A stretch of 64,000 nucleotides of DNA, taken from positions 3,700,501 through 3,764,500 of the forward strand of contig NZ_CP095053.1 of NCBI RefSeq assembly GCF_022921095.1. Direction: 5' to 3'. The position numbers and the translations under genes were made by a program. Within the stretch, counting starts at the first letter, position 1. Every line of letters starts with the position of its first letter. The notes beneath the pieces were generated by a model. The model searched no databases and was not told the origin of the DNA. It saw only the letters and a list, made by a program, of their open reading frames with translations. This DNA comes from Hymenobacter aerilatus. GTDB lineage: Bacteria > Bacteroidota > Bacteroidia > Cytophagales > Hymenobacteraceae. This document shows, piece after piece, positions 50,548-58,599 of the stretch.

Positions 50548-50705
50548 TGGTGAAGTTATAAATAACCCAATGGCTGTCATCCTGAGCGCAGCGAAGGACC
50601 TTATGACGGTAAGAACGGGGTCGTTATGACGCCTGTCGTTCACACGTCATAAGATCCTTCACTGCGCTCAGGATGACAGCCATTGGGTTATTTATAACTT
50701 CACCA
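50548..50705. repeat. Nested hairpin repeat, TGTCATCCTGAGC family, copy C
   Basis: Arms 50548-50608 and 50645-50705 pair over about 60 bp with only two differences in the core, both compatible with G-U pairs. The outer part is TGGTGAAGTTATAAATAACCC, the inner part TGGCTGTCATCCTGAGCGCAGC. It is the longest hairpin in the window, lies between convergent genes, and could also stop transcription from both sides. Confidence 0.95.
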
Positions 50706-50706
50706 A

Positions 50707-52890
50707 TTACGATCCCAACTGATACACTAGCAGCGAAGCCCCGTAAGCTAGGCCCGTCATGTATACAGCTTGCAGGATGGGCCACTTCCAGCCTTTGGTT
50801 TCGCGGTAGGTAACGGCCAGCGTGCTCATGCACTGCATAGCAAATACGTAGAATACCAGCAGTGACAAGGCGCGTACAGGCGTAAAAAATGGTTGGCCTT
50901 GGCTGTCGCGGGCGGTGGCAAGCTTCTGCTGAATGGTGCGCGTGTCGGCATCCTGCCCTACGCTATAGATAGTGGAGATGGTGCCCACAAACACTTCACG
51001 GGCCGCGAAGGATGTAATCAGCGAAATCCCGATTTTCCAGTCGAAGCCCAGCGGGCGGATGCCGGGCTCCAACAGGTGCCCGATTGTACCCGCATAGGAA
51101 CTTTCGAGCTTAGCCGAAGCCACCGCGTTTTCAGTTTCTTCGGCGGAGAGCTGTTGCTGAGTGGCTACTGCGCGTGCCTGTTCCTCTGCCTGGGCCAGTT
51201 GGTCGCCGGGGCCATAAGAGGCCAGCACCCACAGGATAACAGAAATAGCAACAATCACCTTACCCGCCTGAAACACAAAGGTTTTCACCTTCTCCACAAT
51301 GGTGATGCCCACGTTTTTCCAACGCGGCCAGCGGTACACCGGAAACTCCATAATAAAGTAGCTCCGCTCACGGGTTTTGAGCAGAAACTTCATGGCCAAT
51401 GCCGACAGAATAGCCGCAAAAAATCCTAGCAGGTACAAACCCATGAGAGCAATACCCCGCAGGTTGAAAATGCCCAGCACCGGCACATCGGGTACCACCA
51501 ACCCAATGAGCACGGTGTATACCGGAATACGCGCCGAGCACGACATCAGCGGCGTGACGAAAATGGTGATGATGCGGTCTTTCCAGTTCTCGATGGTGCG
51601 GGCGCTCATAATAGCCGGCACGGCGCATGCCACTCCCGAAATCAGCGGTACCACGCTTTTGCCGTTTAGCCCGAACTTGCGCATGATGCGGTCCATCATG
51701 AACGTGACGCGGGCCATGTAGCCAGTTTCTTCGAGTACGGCAATGAAGGCAAATAGCAGCGCAATCTGCGGAATGAAGATCAACACACCGCCCAGGCCAG
51801 CCAATACGCCCTCGGTGAGCAAGCTGATAAGCGGCCCCTCAAAGTTGGTTTGCACCAGTTGGTTGATCCAGGCTACCCCCTCGTCAATTAGCTCCATGGG
51901 GTAGCTGGCCCAGGCAAACACAGCCTGAAACATCAGGAACAACACACCGAAGAAAATGAGGTAGCCCCACACTTTATGCGTCAGCACCCGGTCGATGCGG
52001 TTGCTGTAAGGCTCAGCCTCCTCAGTGCGCGTCACCTCTACCACGTTCAGTAGCAGCTCGTTGATGCGGGCGTAGCGGTCAATGGTTTCCTGGGCTTGCT
52101 GCGCGGTAGGCTCGAAACCGTACTGTTGCACCAGCTCCCCAATGTAGGCCTGCTCGTCGGCAGTCAGGAAATTGATGCGCTGGTACTGGTGCGCGTAGTG
52201 CAGCGCCAGATAATCATTGTGCAGATTGAAATAATAGCGAATCTGCCGGATCATGGGCAGCAGCTCCTCACTAGGCTCGTAGAAACGCACGGTAGGAGCG
52301 GCTAACTGCTGGCCCATCACAATCTTGAGAGCGGCCACGCCAATACCTTTGCGGGCATTCATGGGGATGACGGGTACGCCTACTTCCTGCTGCAACGCCG
52401 CCACATCTATCTTAATACCGTGCTGCTCGGCTGTATCCATCATGTTGAGGGCCAGCACAGCGGGCAGGCCCAAATCGGCTAGCTGACTGAACAACAACAG
52501 ATTGCGCCGCAAATTGCTGGCATCGGCCGTTACCACCACAAAGTCTGGATATTGGGCCGAGGTTCTATCGTAGAGCAGGTCGGTAATTACCCGCTCATCG
52601 AGGCTTTTGGGGTAGAGCGAGTACGTGCCCGGCAGGTCAATGATTTCGGCGCGCAACAGGGGCGTAATTTGCGCTACGCCGGTTTTGCGGTCCACCGTTA
52701 CTCCCGGAAAGTTCCCTACCTTTTGGTTGAGGCCGGTGAGCTGATTGAACAAAGACGATTTGCCGGAGTTGGGGTTTCCAATCAGCGCAATGCGCGTGAG
52801 AGTGCCCGGCAGCCTCGGCGAAGCTGCCTCCAATGTAGTTGCCGACACGCCGGCACCCGCTCGTGTTATCGTAACATCAACGCTACCCAT
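50707..52890 (-). CDS. feoB: Ferrous iron transporter FeoB
   Basis: Inner-membrane Fe2+ uptake protein. The 727-residue protein has an N-terminal G domain (P-loop GNPNSGKSS near residue 38, GNFPGVTV, DLPGTYSL, LNMMD), a helical GDI-like spacer, and a membrane part with two Gate motifs and Cys-containing helices (VVPLISGVACAVPAIMSAR; TPLMSCSARIPVYTVLIG). FeoA is 17 nt upstream on the same strand. It ends in front of repeat copy C. Confidence 0.95.
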   Translation of the reverse strand: MGSVDVTITRAGAGVSATTLEAASPRLPGTLTRIALIGNPNSGKSSLFNQLTGLNQKVGNFPGVTVDRKTGVAQITPLLRAEIIDLPGTYSLYPKSLDERVITDLLYDRTSAQYPDFVVVTADASNLRRNLLLFSQLADLGLPAVLALNMMDTAEQHGIKIDVAALQQEVGVPVIPMNARKGIGVAALKIVMGQQLAAPTVRFYEPSEELLPMIRQIRYYFNLHNDYLALHYAHQYQRINFLTADEQAYIGELVQQYGFEPTAQQAQETIDRYARINELLLNVVEVTRTEEAEPYSNRIDRVLTHKVWGYLIFFGVLFLMFQAVFAWASYPMELIDEGVAWINQLVQTNFEGPLISLLTEGVLAGLGGVLIFIPQIALLFAFIAVLEETGYMARVTFMMDRIMRKFGLNGKSVVPLISGVACAVPAIMSARTIENWKDRIITIFVTPLMSCSARIPVYTVLIGLVVPDVPVLGIFNLRGIALMGLYLLGFFAAILSALAMKFLLKTRERSYFIMEFPVYRWPRWKNVGITIVEKVKTFVFQAGKVIVAISVILWVLASYGPGDQLAQAEEQARAVATQQQLSAEETENAVASAKLESSYAGTIGHLLEPGIRPLGFDWKIGISLITSFAAREVFVGTISTIYSVGQDADTRTIQQKLATARDSQGQPFFTPVRALSLLVFYVFAMQCMSTLAVTYRETKGWKWPILQAVYMTGLAYGASLLVYQLGS

Positions 52891-52907
52891 CTACCTACCT
52901 ATTCGTA

Positions 52908-53171
52908 CTAATCCCGCAACATGATGGTGGCGGCCTCGCTCATGCGCAGCGACAAGGTATAGTCACCATTGCCGAGCACCAATGTAACGGGACACCCCAG
53001 CGGCGCCTTACTATTCAGACGCACTTCTGTGCCCGGAATGCAACCCATTTCCAACAGTTTCAGAGCCATTTCGGGGTCATTCAGGCAGCAGATAGTACCA
53101 GATTCACCCAAGCGCAGATCTTTCACGCTGCGGGCGGTGGAGGTGGGAGCAGAAGTAGAAGGCACGGGCAC
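52908..53171 (-). CDS. feoA: FeoA domain protein
   Basis: An 87-residue SH3-like FeoA protein, needed for FeoB activity. Motifs are LGESGTICCLND, LLEMGCIPGTEVRLNSKAPLGCPVTLVL and YTLSLRMSEAATIML. The N-terminal 15 residues are a Ser/Thr/Pro-rich extension. No ATG starts the frame; GTG at 53171 or 53165. It is transcribed from a strong consensus promoter at 53203-53234 and precedes feoB. An iron-responsive operator was not identified. Confidence 0.9.
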   Translation of the reverse strand: MPVPSTSAPTSTARSVKDLRLGESGTICCLNDPEMALKLLEMGCIPGTEVRLNSKAPLGCPVTLVLGNGDYTLSLRMSEAATIMLRD

Positions 53172-53202
53172 GGCGGTAATTTCTATTTAGATTCTATTCA
53201 AA

Positions 53203-53234
53203 CAAAGGTACCACCCTTTTATGTTTCAGCCAAA
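53203..53234 (-). promoter_or_regulatory. Promoter of feoA-feoB
   Basis: On the minus strand TTTG (53231-53234), a 20-nt spacer and TACCTTTG (53203-53210) match the Bacteroidota consensus exactly. The -7 box ends 31 nt before the GTG of feoA. No other gene lies in 53172-53389. Confidence 0.65.
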
Positions 53235-53389
53235 GGCTAGATTTATACTAAAAGTTGGTGCCATTATATCCTTTATACGCGCAGTATCACTATTCCAAAA
53301 TCAAATTGCATAATTATGAATATAATAAGATTATCCGACGATTACGGCACGATTTTTTGTAGTTTTGGAGTATACAAGCGTACTATATT

Positions 53390-54304
53390 ATGCTCAAACG
53401 ACTACTCCCTCTCCTCGCTTTTGCTCTCTTCCTGCCCGCACTGAGCTTTGCTCAGGACCAAGCGGCAGGGCAGTTCCGAATTTCCGGTCGTGTTGTCGAC
53501 AAGGAGACAAAGGAGCCTATTCCTTTCGCGTCTTTAGGACTCAAGGAAGAACAAACCGGTGCACTCACCAATGAGTTCGGTTTTTTCCAGATGGCCGCGC
53601 CCGAAAAGGCGCAGCAAGACTCACTGATTATTCTGGCGCTGGGTTACTACCGCAAAGCTGTTGCCATAAAACGCGGTGTAAACGTGCCTGACATGATTGT
53701 GGAGATGCCCCGCCGCGTGGTGGAGCTGGCCAACGTAACGGTGAAAGGCGCTAAAGTGAAAGACTTGTCGCTGGGGTCGCGCAATAACACGCCCGGCGAA
53801 GGCATGATCCAGGGGATGCCCGGCAGCCAGTACGCCTTCTTTGTGAAGAACGATAAGAACAAAAAGCTCGGCAACGTGCGCTCGGTGTCGTTCTACATCG
53901 GAGAAAATGGTTTCCCCCGTGAGCCGTTCCGCGTGCGCATCTACCGCGCCGATGGCAACTACAACTCCCCGAACAGCGACCTGCTCACTGAAAACGTGGT
54001 GGTATCGGCGCCCAAGGGTGGCGAGTGGTACACCATAGACCTCACTACCTATAATATTGAGGCACCCACGGAAGGCTTCTTCGTGGCGATGGAGTGGATT
54101 GTGAGCGGTGACAAGTTTTATACTACCAACTTCATGGACACTTACACGCCCTATGGCCAGATTCTGCGTCCTACCTTCGAGTTCAAAGAAAGCCGCACCT
54201 GGAGCTATACCATGGGCAAAGGTTGGAGCCTGCTGACCCTGGCCAGCAACGGCCAACGCTACAATGCCATGATTCGGGCGGAGGTAGACATGCTAAAGGA
54301 TTAG
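53390..54304 (+). CDS. Carboxypeptidase-regulatory-like domain exported protein
   Basis: A 304-residue protein with a signal peptide (about 1-21, PALSFAQ) and an N-terminal carboxypeptidase-D-regulatory-like beta sandwich (about 28-115; ISGRVVDKETKEPIPFASLGL, TNEFGFFQM). A second beta-rich domain (about 150-304) has NVRSVSFYIGENGFPREPFRVRIYR and a C-terminal WSYTMGKGWSLLTLAS. It lacks a barrel, so it is not a TonB receptor. Function is unknown, probably in the envelope. TAGTTTTG at 53360-53367 is a possible -7 box. Confidence 0.82.
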   Translation: MLKRLLPLLAFALFLPALSFAQDQAAGQFRISGRVVDKETKEPIPFASLGLKEEQTGALTNEFGFFQMAAPEKAQQDSLIILALGYYRKAVAIKRGVNVPDMIVEMPRRVVELANVTVKGAKVKDLSLGSRNNTPGEGMIQGMPGSQYAFFVKNDKNKKLGNVRSVSFYIGENGFPREPFRVRIYRADGNYNSPNSDLLTENVVVSAPKGGEWYTIDLTTYNIEAPTEGFFVAMEWIVSGDKFYTTNFMDTYTPYGQILRPTFEFKESRTWSYTMGKGWSLLTLASNGQRYNAMIRAEVDMLKD

Positions 54305-54317
54305 AGATTTATACTAC

Positions 54318-54369
54318 CTACATACGAAAAGAGCCCGCGCTGCATAGCACGGGCTCTTTTCGTATGTAG
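54318..54369. terminator. Bidirectional terminator
   Basis: Arms 54318-54337 and 54350-54369 pair over 20 bp with a 12-nt loop and carry AAAAG/CTTTT on both sides. It lies between convergent genes. Confidence 0.92.
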
Positions 54370-54378
54370 TAACAAGCT

Positions 54379-55029
54379 TTACTTCAGTACCGCGATTTCA
54401 ACGCGGCGGTTTTCCTGGCGACCGGCAGCCGTTGCGTTGGAAGCTACGGGAGCTTTTTCGCCCATCGGCTCTAAACTGATGCGGTCAGCCTTCATCTGGC
54501 CGTTCTTCACCAGCCAGTCTTTGACGGCCGCGGCACGTTGGGCGCTCAATTCACGGTTGTAATTTTTGTCACCGCGCGAGTCGGCAAAGCCCAGAATCCG
54601 GACATCCTTACCGGCATAGCGACGACCAATCGACGCGCTGATTTCAGATAGTGCACGGGTAGCCGACGGCTTTACGACTGCTTTGTCTGTATCGAAAAGA
54701 ATTTTCTCTTCTAAGCCATACACACTGTAGCGCTCATCACCGCGCACAGTAATTTCGGGTAGGTCAATCTCTTCGAGTTTGGTATCAGCCAGCTTTGCCT
54801 TGGTCATATCCCAGGCATTTTCGATGGCGTTGCCGGTTTTAGTGGCTGCATTCTCAATGGCGTTGCCAGCAGAATCAGCCATTGCGCCCGGTGTTTCCCC
54901 ATTGCGGTAAACTACCGCCGTGTCGGCGGTGGCTTCCTGCGGCTCATCCTTGGCTTCCGGTTTTTTCAGGTCATTACACGAGGCCAGCAGAGCTGTAGCA
55001 GCAAACAGGCTGAGAAATTGCTTTTTCAT
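54379..55029 (-). CDS. OmpA-family lipoprotein
   Basis: A 216-residue protein with a lipoprotein signal (LLASC, Cys about residue 18), a linker with two near-repeats (AGNAIENAATKTGNAIENAWDMTKAKL), and an OmpA C-terminal domain (about 105-216) that binds peptidoglycan: ILFDTDKAVVKPSATRALSEIS, GFADSRGDKNYNRELSAQRAAAVKDWL, ENRRVEIAVLK. It anchors the outer membrane to the cell wall. The gene is monocistronic between terminators. Confidence 0.9.
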   Translation of the reverse strand: MKKQFLSLFAATALLASCNDLKKPEAKDEPQEATADTAVVYRNGETPGAMADSAGNAIENAATKTGNAIENAWDMTKAKLADTKLEEIDLPEITVRGDERYSVYGLEEKILFDTDKAVVKPSATRALSEISASIGRRYAGKDVRILGFADSRGDKNYNRELSAQRAAAVKDWLVKNGQMKADRISLEPMGEKAPVASNATAAGRQENRRVEIAVLK

Positions 55030-55112
55030 TGTGGAGGTAAGGGATAGTGTGAAGCCTGTTTACGGTGAATATAGAAGTAGGTCTATTTCAATATCTACCC
55101 TAGGCAAACTTC

Positions 55113-57596
55113 TTACTCCGTTACAAACACACGCTTCACCCGCTCACTCACGTTGGTTAGCAGCTCGTAGGGAATAGTGCCGATGTGCGCAGCCAGCTCC
55201 GTGAGGGGTAGTCCTTCGCCGAAAAGCACAGCCGCATCGCCGGCCTGGGCGCCGGCAATGCCCGTCACGTCTACCATACACATATCCATACACACATTCC
55301 CGATGAGCGAGGCACGCTGCCCGCGCACCAGCACCTCCCCTACCCCGTTGCCGAAGCGCCGGTCGTAACCATCGGCGTAGCCAATGGCTAGGGTTGCAAT
55401 GCGCCGGTCATGGTCGGCGGCTTGGCCGCGGCGGCCGTAGCCCACGGTTTCGCCGGCAGGTAGGGTTTTGATCTGGGAGATGGTCGTGCGCAGCGTGCTG
55501 ACCGGGCGCAGGGCGTCGGGCTGCTGGCCGGTGGCTTCTACCCCGTATAGCCCAATGCCCAGCCGCACCATATCGAAATGCGCCTCTGGAAACCTAATAA
55601 TGCCGGCTGAGTTGAGTGCGTGCTTGAGAATGGAGTAGCCCAACGCGGCTTCGAGGCGGGGCGTCATGCGTTGAAAGGCGGCAAGCTGGCGCTGGGAAAA
55701 ATCGTTGTGCTGCGCTTCGTCGGCGCCGGCCAGGTGGGTGAGGGCGCTGGCCACGCGTAGGAAAGCGGCATTGCGTTGCAGCACCTGGCACAGCTCGTCC
55801 AGGTCTTCCTCGCCGAACCCCAGGCGGCGCATACCCGTGTCGAGCTTGAGGTGAATGGCGGGTAGGGGCTGCTCCTGCGCCGCCCGCAGGTATTCGCGTA
55901 GGCGCTCAAAGGAATATATTTCCGGCTCCAGGTGGTACTGACGCAGCTTTTGAAAGCTATCGGGCGAGGGATTCATCACCATCAGGGGTAGGCTAATGCC
56001 ATGCTCGCGCAGGTCTACGCCTTCGTCGGTGTAGGCTACGGCGAGGTGGTCGGCCCGATGAAACTGAAGCAGGTTGGCTACCTCGTAGCTGCCGCTACCG
56101 TAGGCAAAGGCCTTCACCATCACCATCAGCTTGGTATCGGCGGCGAGGCGCTGGCGGTAGAAGTTGAGGTTGTGCACCAATGCATCGAGATTCACTTCCA
56201 GCACCGTACCGTGAATCTTCTGCTGAAACGCCGCAACAATACGCTCGAAGCCGTAGCGCCGGGCACCCTTCACCAGAATAGTTTCATGGTGAAAGTCATC
56301 AGCCTGAAAGCCCGCTAGAAAGGCTTCCGTATCGGGATAGAATTCCTGCTCGGCGCTGCTGAATACGCCCTGGTGTGCACTAAGTTCCGGCCCAATGCCC
56401 ACCAGCCGCTCTACGCCGTGGGTGGTTAGCTGCCGGGCCACACGTCCATACAACTCATCAGCTTTCAGACCAGATTCTAGGACATCGGACAGGATGAGGG
56501 TGCGGCGTCCCCGGCGTGGCTGACGGGCCAGCATATCCAGGGCCAGCGTGAGGCCGGCCAGGTCGTTGTTGTAAGTATCGTCGAGCACGTAGCAGTCGTT
56601 GAGGGCCTGCTTCATTTCCAGGCGCATGGCCACGGGCTGCAAACGGTCTAAGCGGCGCTGAATCTCGGACGCGGGCACCTGCCGCCACAATAGCACCGTG
56701 AGGCAGTGCAGGACGTTTTCTACCGAAGGTTCGTCGGCGAAGGGTAGGGTGAAGGTATGCTCCTGCAACAGGGGCCGCTGCATAGCCAGGCGCACGGTGG
56801 TGCGGTCGGCGGCCGATTCCAGTAGCGTGACGGCTACATTCGCCTCATAGGGGTGAAATCGGCTCCAGCAAAACCGCCGCACAGCGCTAGGCAGCTGCTG
56901 GGCGGCGGCGTGCACCAGCTCCTGGTCACGACAGTAAAACAGCATATCTGCATCGGCAAACAACTGCATCTTCTCCGCTACTTTTTGCTCGGGCGAGGCA
57001 AAGCCCGCATCGTGAGCCGTACCGAGGGTGGTGAAGATGCCTAGCGTAGGTTGAATTACGCGGGCTAGCCGCGCCATCTCACCCGGCTCCGAAATACCCG
57101 CTTCGAAGATGCCCAACGTGTGCGTGGGGTTCAGTTCCCACACGCTCAGCGGCACGCCCACTTGCGAATTGTAGCTGCGCGGACTCTTGCATACCAGCTC
57201 ATCGGGGCTAAGCAATTGGGCCAGCCATTCCTTCACAATGGTTTTGCCATTAGACCCCGTGATGCCGAAAACGGGTAGGCGAAACTGCCGTCGGTGGGCC
57301 GCCGCCACAGCTTGCAGGGCCACCAGACTGTCGGGCACCAGCAGTACGCCAGCCTCTGGCAGGGCTGGCAGGTGGTCGGGCTGATCGACTACAAACAGGC
57401 GCACGCCGCGCTGGTAAGCATCGGCGAGGTAGCGGTGGCCGTCGTGCTGGATGCCGCGCAAGGCAAAGAATACGCCGCCCGCCTGCGCATCGGCTCGGCG
57501 GCTATCCAGCAGCAAGTGCTGTACGGGAGCGGGCGTGAGGGGAGCCTGGAGGAGGGTGCCGCCCGTGAGAGCAGGTAGATTGAGGAACTGAAGCAT
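55113..57596 (-). CDS. Bifunctional MurF ligase / alanine racemase
   Basis: An 827-residue fusion. The first half (about 1-450) is MurF, which adds D-Ala-D-Ala to UDP-MurNAc-tripeptide: GITGSNGKTIVKEWL (ATP), KSPRSYNSQVGVPLSVWEL, and FLDDTYNN-type motif VLDDTYNNDLAG. The second half (about 460-827) is alanine racemase with the PLP lysine in MVKAFAYGSGSYEVA (about 495) and the catalytic tyrosine in ETVGYGRRG. The fusion is known in Bacteroidota and pairs supply of D-alanine with its use. ATG 57596 is used; TTG 57605 is an alternative. TACCTTTG on the minus strand at 57617-57624 is a fitting -7 box. Confidence 0.94.
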   Translation of the reverse strand: MLQFLNLPALTGGTLLQAPLTPAPVQHLLLDSRRADAQAGGVFFALRGIQHDGHRYLADAYQRGVRLFVVDQPDHLPALPEAGVLLVPDSLVALQAVAAAHRRQFRLPVFGITGSNGKTIVKEWLAQLLSPDELVCKSPRSYNSQVGVPLSVWELNPTHTLGIFEAGISEPGEMARLARVIQPTLGIFTTLGTAHDAGFASPEQKVAEKMQLFADADMLFYCRDQELVHAAAQQLPSAVRRFCWSRFHPYEANVAVTLLESAADRTTVRLAMQRPLLQEHTFTLPFADEPSVENVLHCLTVLLWRQVPASEIQRRLDRLQPVAMRLEMKQALNDCYVLDDTYNNDLAGLTLALDMLARQPRRGRRTLILSDVLESGLKADELYGRVARQLTTHGVERLVGIGPELSAHQGVFSSAEQEFYPDTEAFLAGFQADDFHHETILVKGARRYGFERIVAAFQQKIHGTVLEVNLDALVHNLNFYRQRLAADTKLMVMVKAFAYGSGSYEVANLLQFHRADHLAVAYTDEGVDLREHGISLPLMVMNPSPDSFQKLRQYHLEPEIYSFERLREYLRAAQEQPLPAIHLKLDTGMRRLGFGEEDLDELCQVLQRNAAFLRVASALTHLAGADEAQHNDFSQRQLAAFQRMTPRLEAALGYSILKHALNSAGIIRFPEAHFDMVRLGIGLYGVEATGQQPDALRPVSTLRTTISQIKTLPAGETVGYGRRGQAADHDRRIATLAIGYADGYDRRFGNGVGEVLVRGQRASLIGNVCMDMCMVDVTGIAGAQAGDAAVLFGEGLPLTELAAHIGTIPYELLTNVSERVKRVFVTE

Positions 57597-57681
57597 AGCG
57601 AGCAATACAACCGCTACAAAGGTAGAACGGTTGCGGGTGGCCGGGGTGCGGCGGCGTATCTTTGCAGCTATTCTCCTCCAT

Positions 57682-58599
57682 ATGAAAACCTCCCGCTACT
57701 ACGTAGCCGCCCTCGCTGCTTTTCTGATCTGGGGCTTCTTTCCCCTACCCCTACGCCAGCTCACGGTATACCCAAGCGGACAGATTCTGCTGTTTCGCGT
57801 GTTGCTCTCCGTCGTGTTATTGCTGGTGCTGCACGCCGTGGGGCGCGTGGGCGTAGTGCGTGCTACCCTGCGGCAGTACCGGTCGGCCTCGCGGACAGAG
57901 CAGTGGCGCGTGGCGGGCGGCACGGTGATAGGCGGCCTACTGCTGATGAGCAACTGGCTGCTGTTCATCTACGTCATCAACCAGGTGAGCGTGCAGGCAG
58001 GCTCGTTTGCCTACCTCATCTGCCCCATTTTATTGTCGTTGCTGGGGTTTCTGCTGCTACGCGAACGGCTGCGGCTGCCGCAGTGGCTGGCCGTGGGCCT
58101 GAGCGCTTTAAGTTGCACCCTACTCATTACCGGCGACGTACGCTCCCTGCTGATGAGTTTGGTGGTGGCGGTTACCTATGCGCTCTACCTCATCACCCAG
58201 CGCATCGTACAGGGCTACGACCGGCTGGTCTTATTGACTATTCAGCTGCTATTATCGACCGTCGTTCTTTTACCCGCCGCGCCCCTACTCGGCGCCGACC
58301 TTGCCGCCGGCTTTGCCGATACGCACTTGCTAATCTTCGCCGGTATTCTGAGCGTAGGTTTCACCATTCTACCTCTATTTCTGAACCTCTACGCGCTCAA
58401 TGGCCTCACTTCCGGCACGGTAGGCATCATGATGTACCTGAACCCGGTGGTGAGCTTTGTGCTGGCGTTCTGGTATTTCGGAGAGCAGCCCCGGCCGGTG
58501 GAGCTGTGGGCGTACGCGGTTATTTTAGTGTCAATTGTGCTGTATAATGTGCGAGGCAGGACATCTCAGCAAGTCGATGCCGTACCTTCACAGGGCTAA
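57682..58599 (+). CDS. rarD: EamA-family transporter, RarD-like
   Basis: A 305-residue inner-membrane protein with ten helices. The start YYVAALAAFLIWGFFPLPLRQL and GGLLLMSNWLLFIYVINQVSVQAGSFAYLICPILLSLLGFLLLRERL fit RarD, the chloramphenicol-sensitivity protein of the drug/metabolite transporter superfamily. Its substrate is unknown. TATCTTTG at 57657-57664 is a -7 match 18 nt before the ATG. Its stop overlaps the stop of the convergent DUF5686 gene by 3 nt. Confidence 0.88.
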   Translation: MKTSRYYVAALAAFLIWGFFPLPLRQLTVYPSGQILLFRVLLSVVLLLVLHAVGRVGVVRATLRQYRSASRTEQWRVAGGTVIGGLLLMSNWLLFIYVINQVSVQAGSFAYLICPILLSLLGFLLLRERLRLPQWLAVGLSALSCTLLITGDVRSLLMSLVVAVTYALYLITQRIVQGYDRLVLLTIQLLLSTVVLLPAAPLLGADLAAGFADTHLLIFAGILSVGFTILPLFLNLYALNGLTSGTVGIMMYLNPVVSFVLAFWYFGEQPRPVELWAYAVILVSIVLYNVRGRTSQQVDAVPSQG

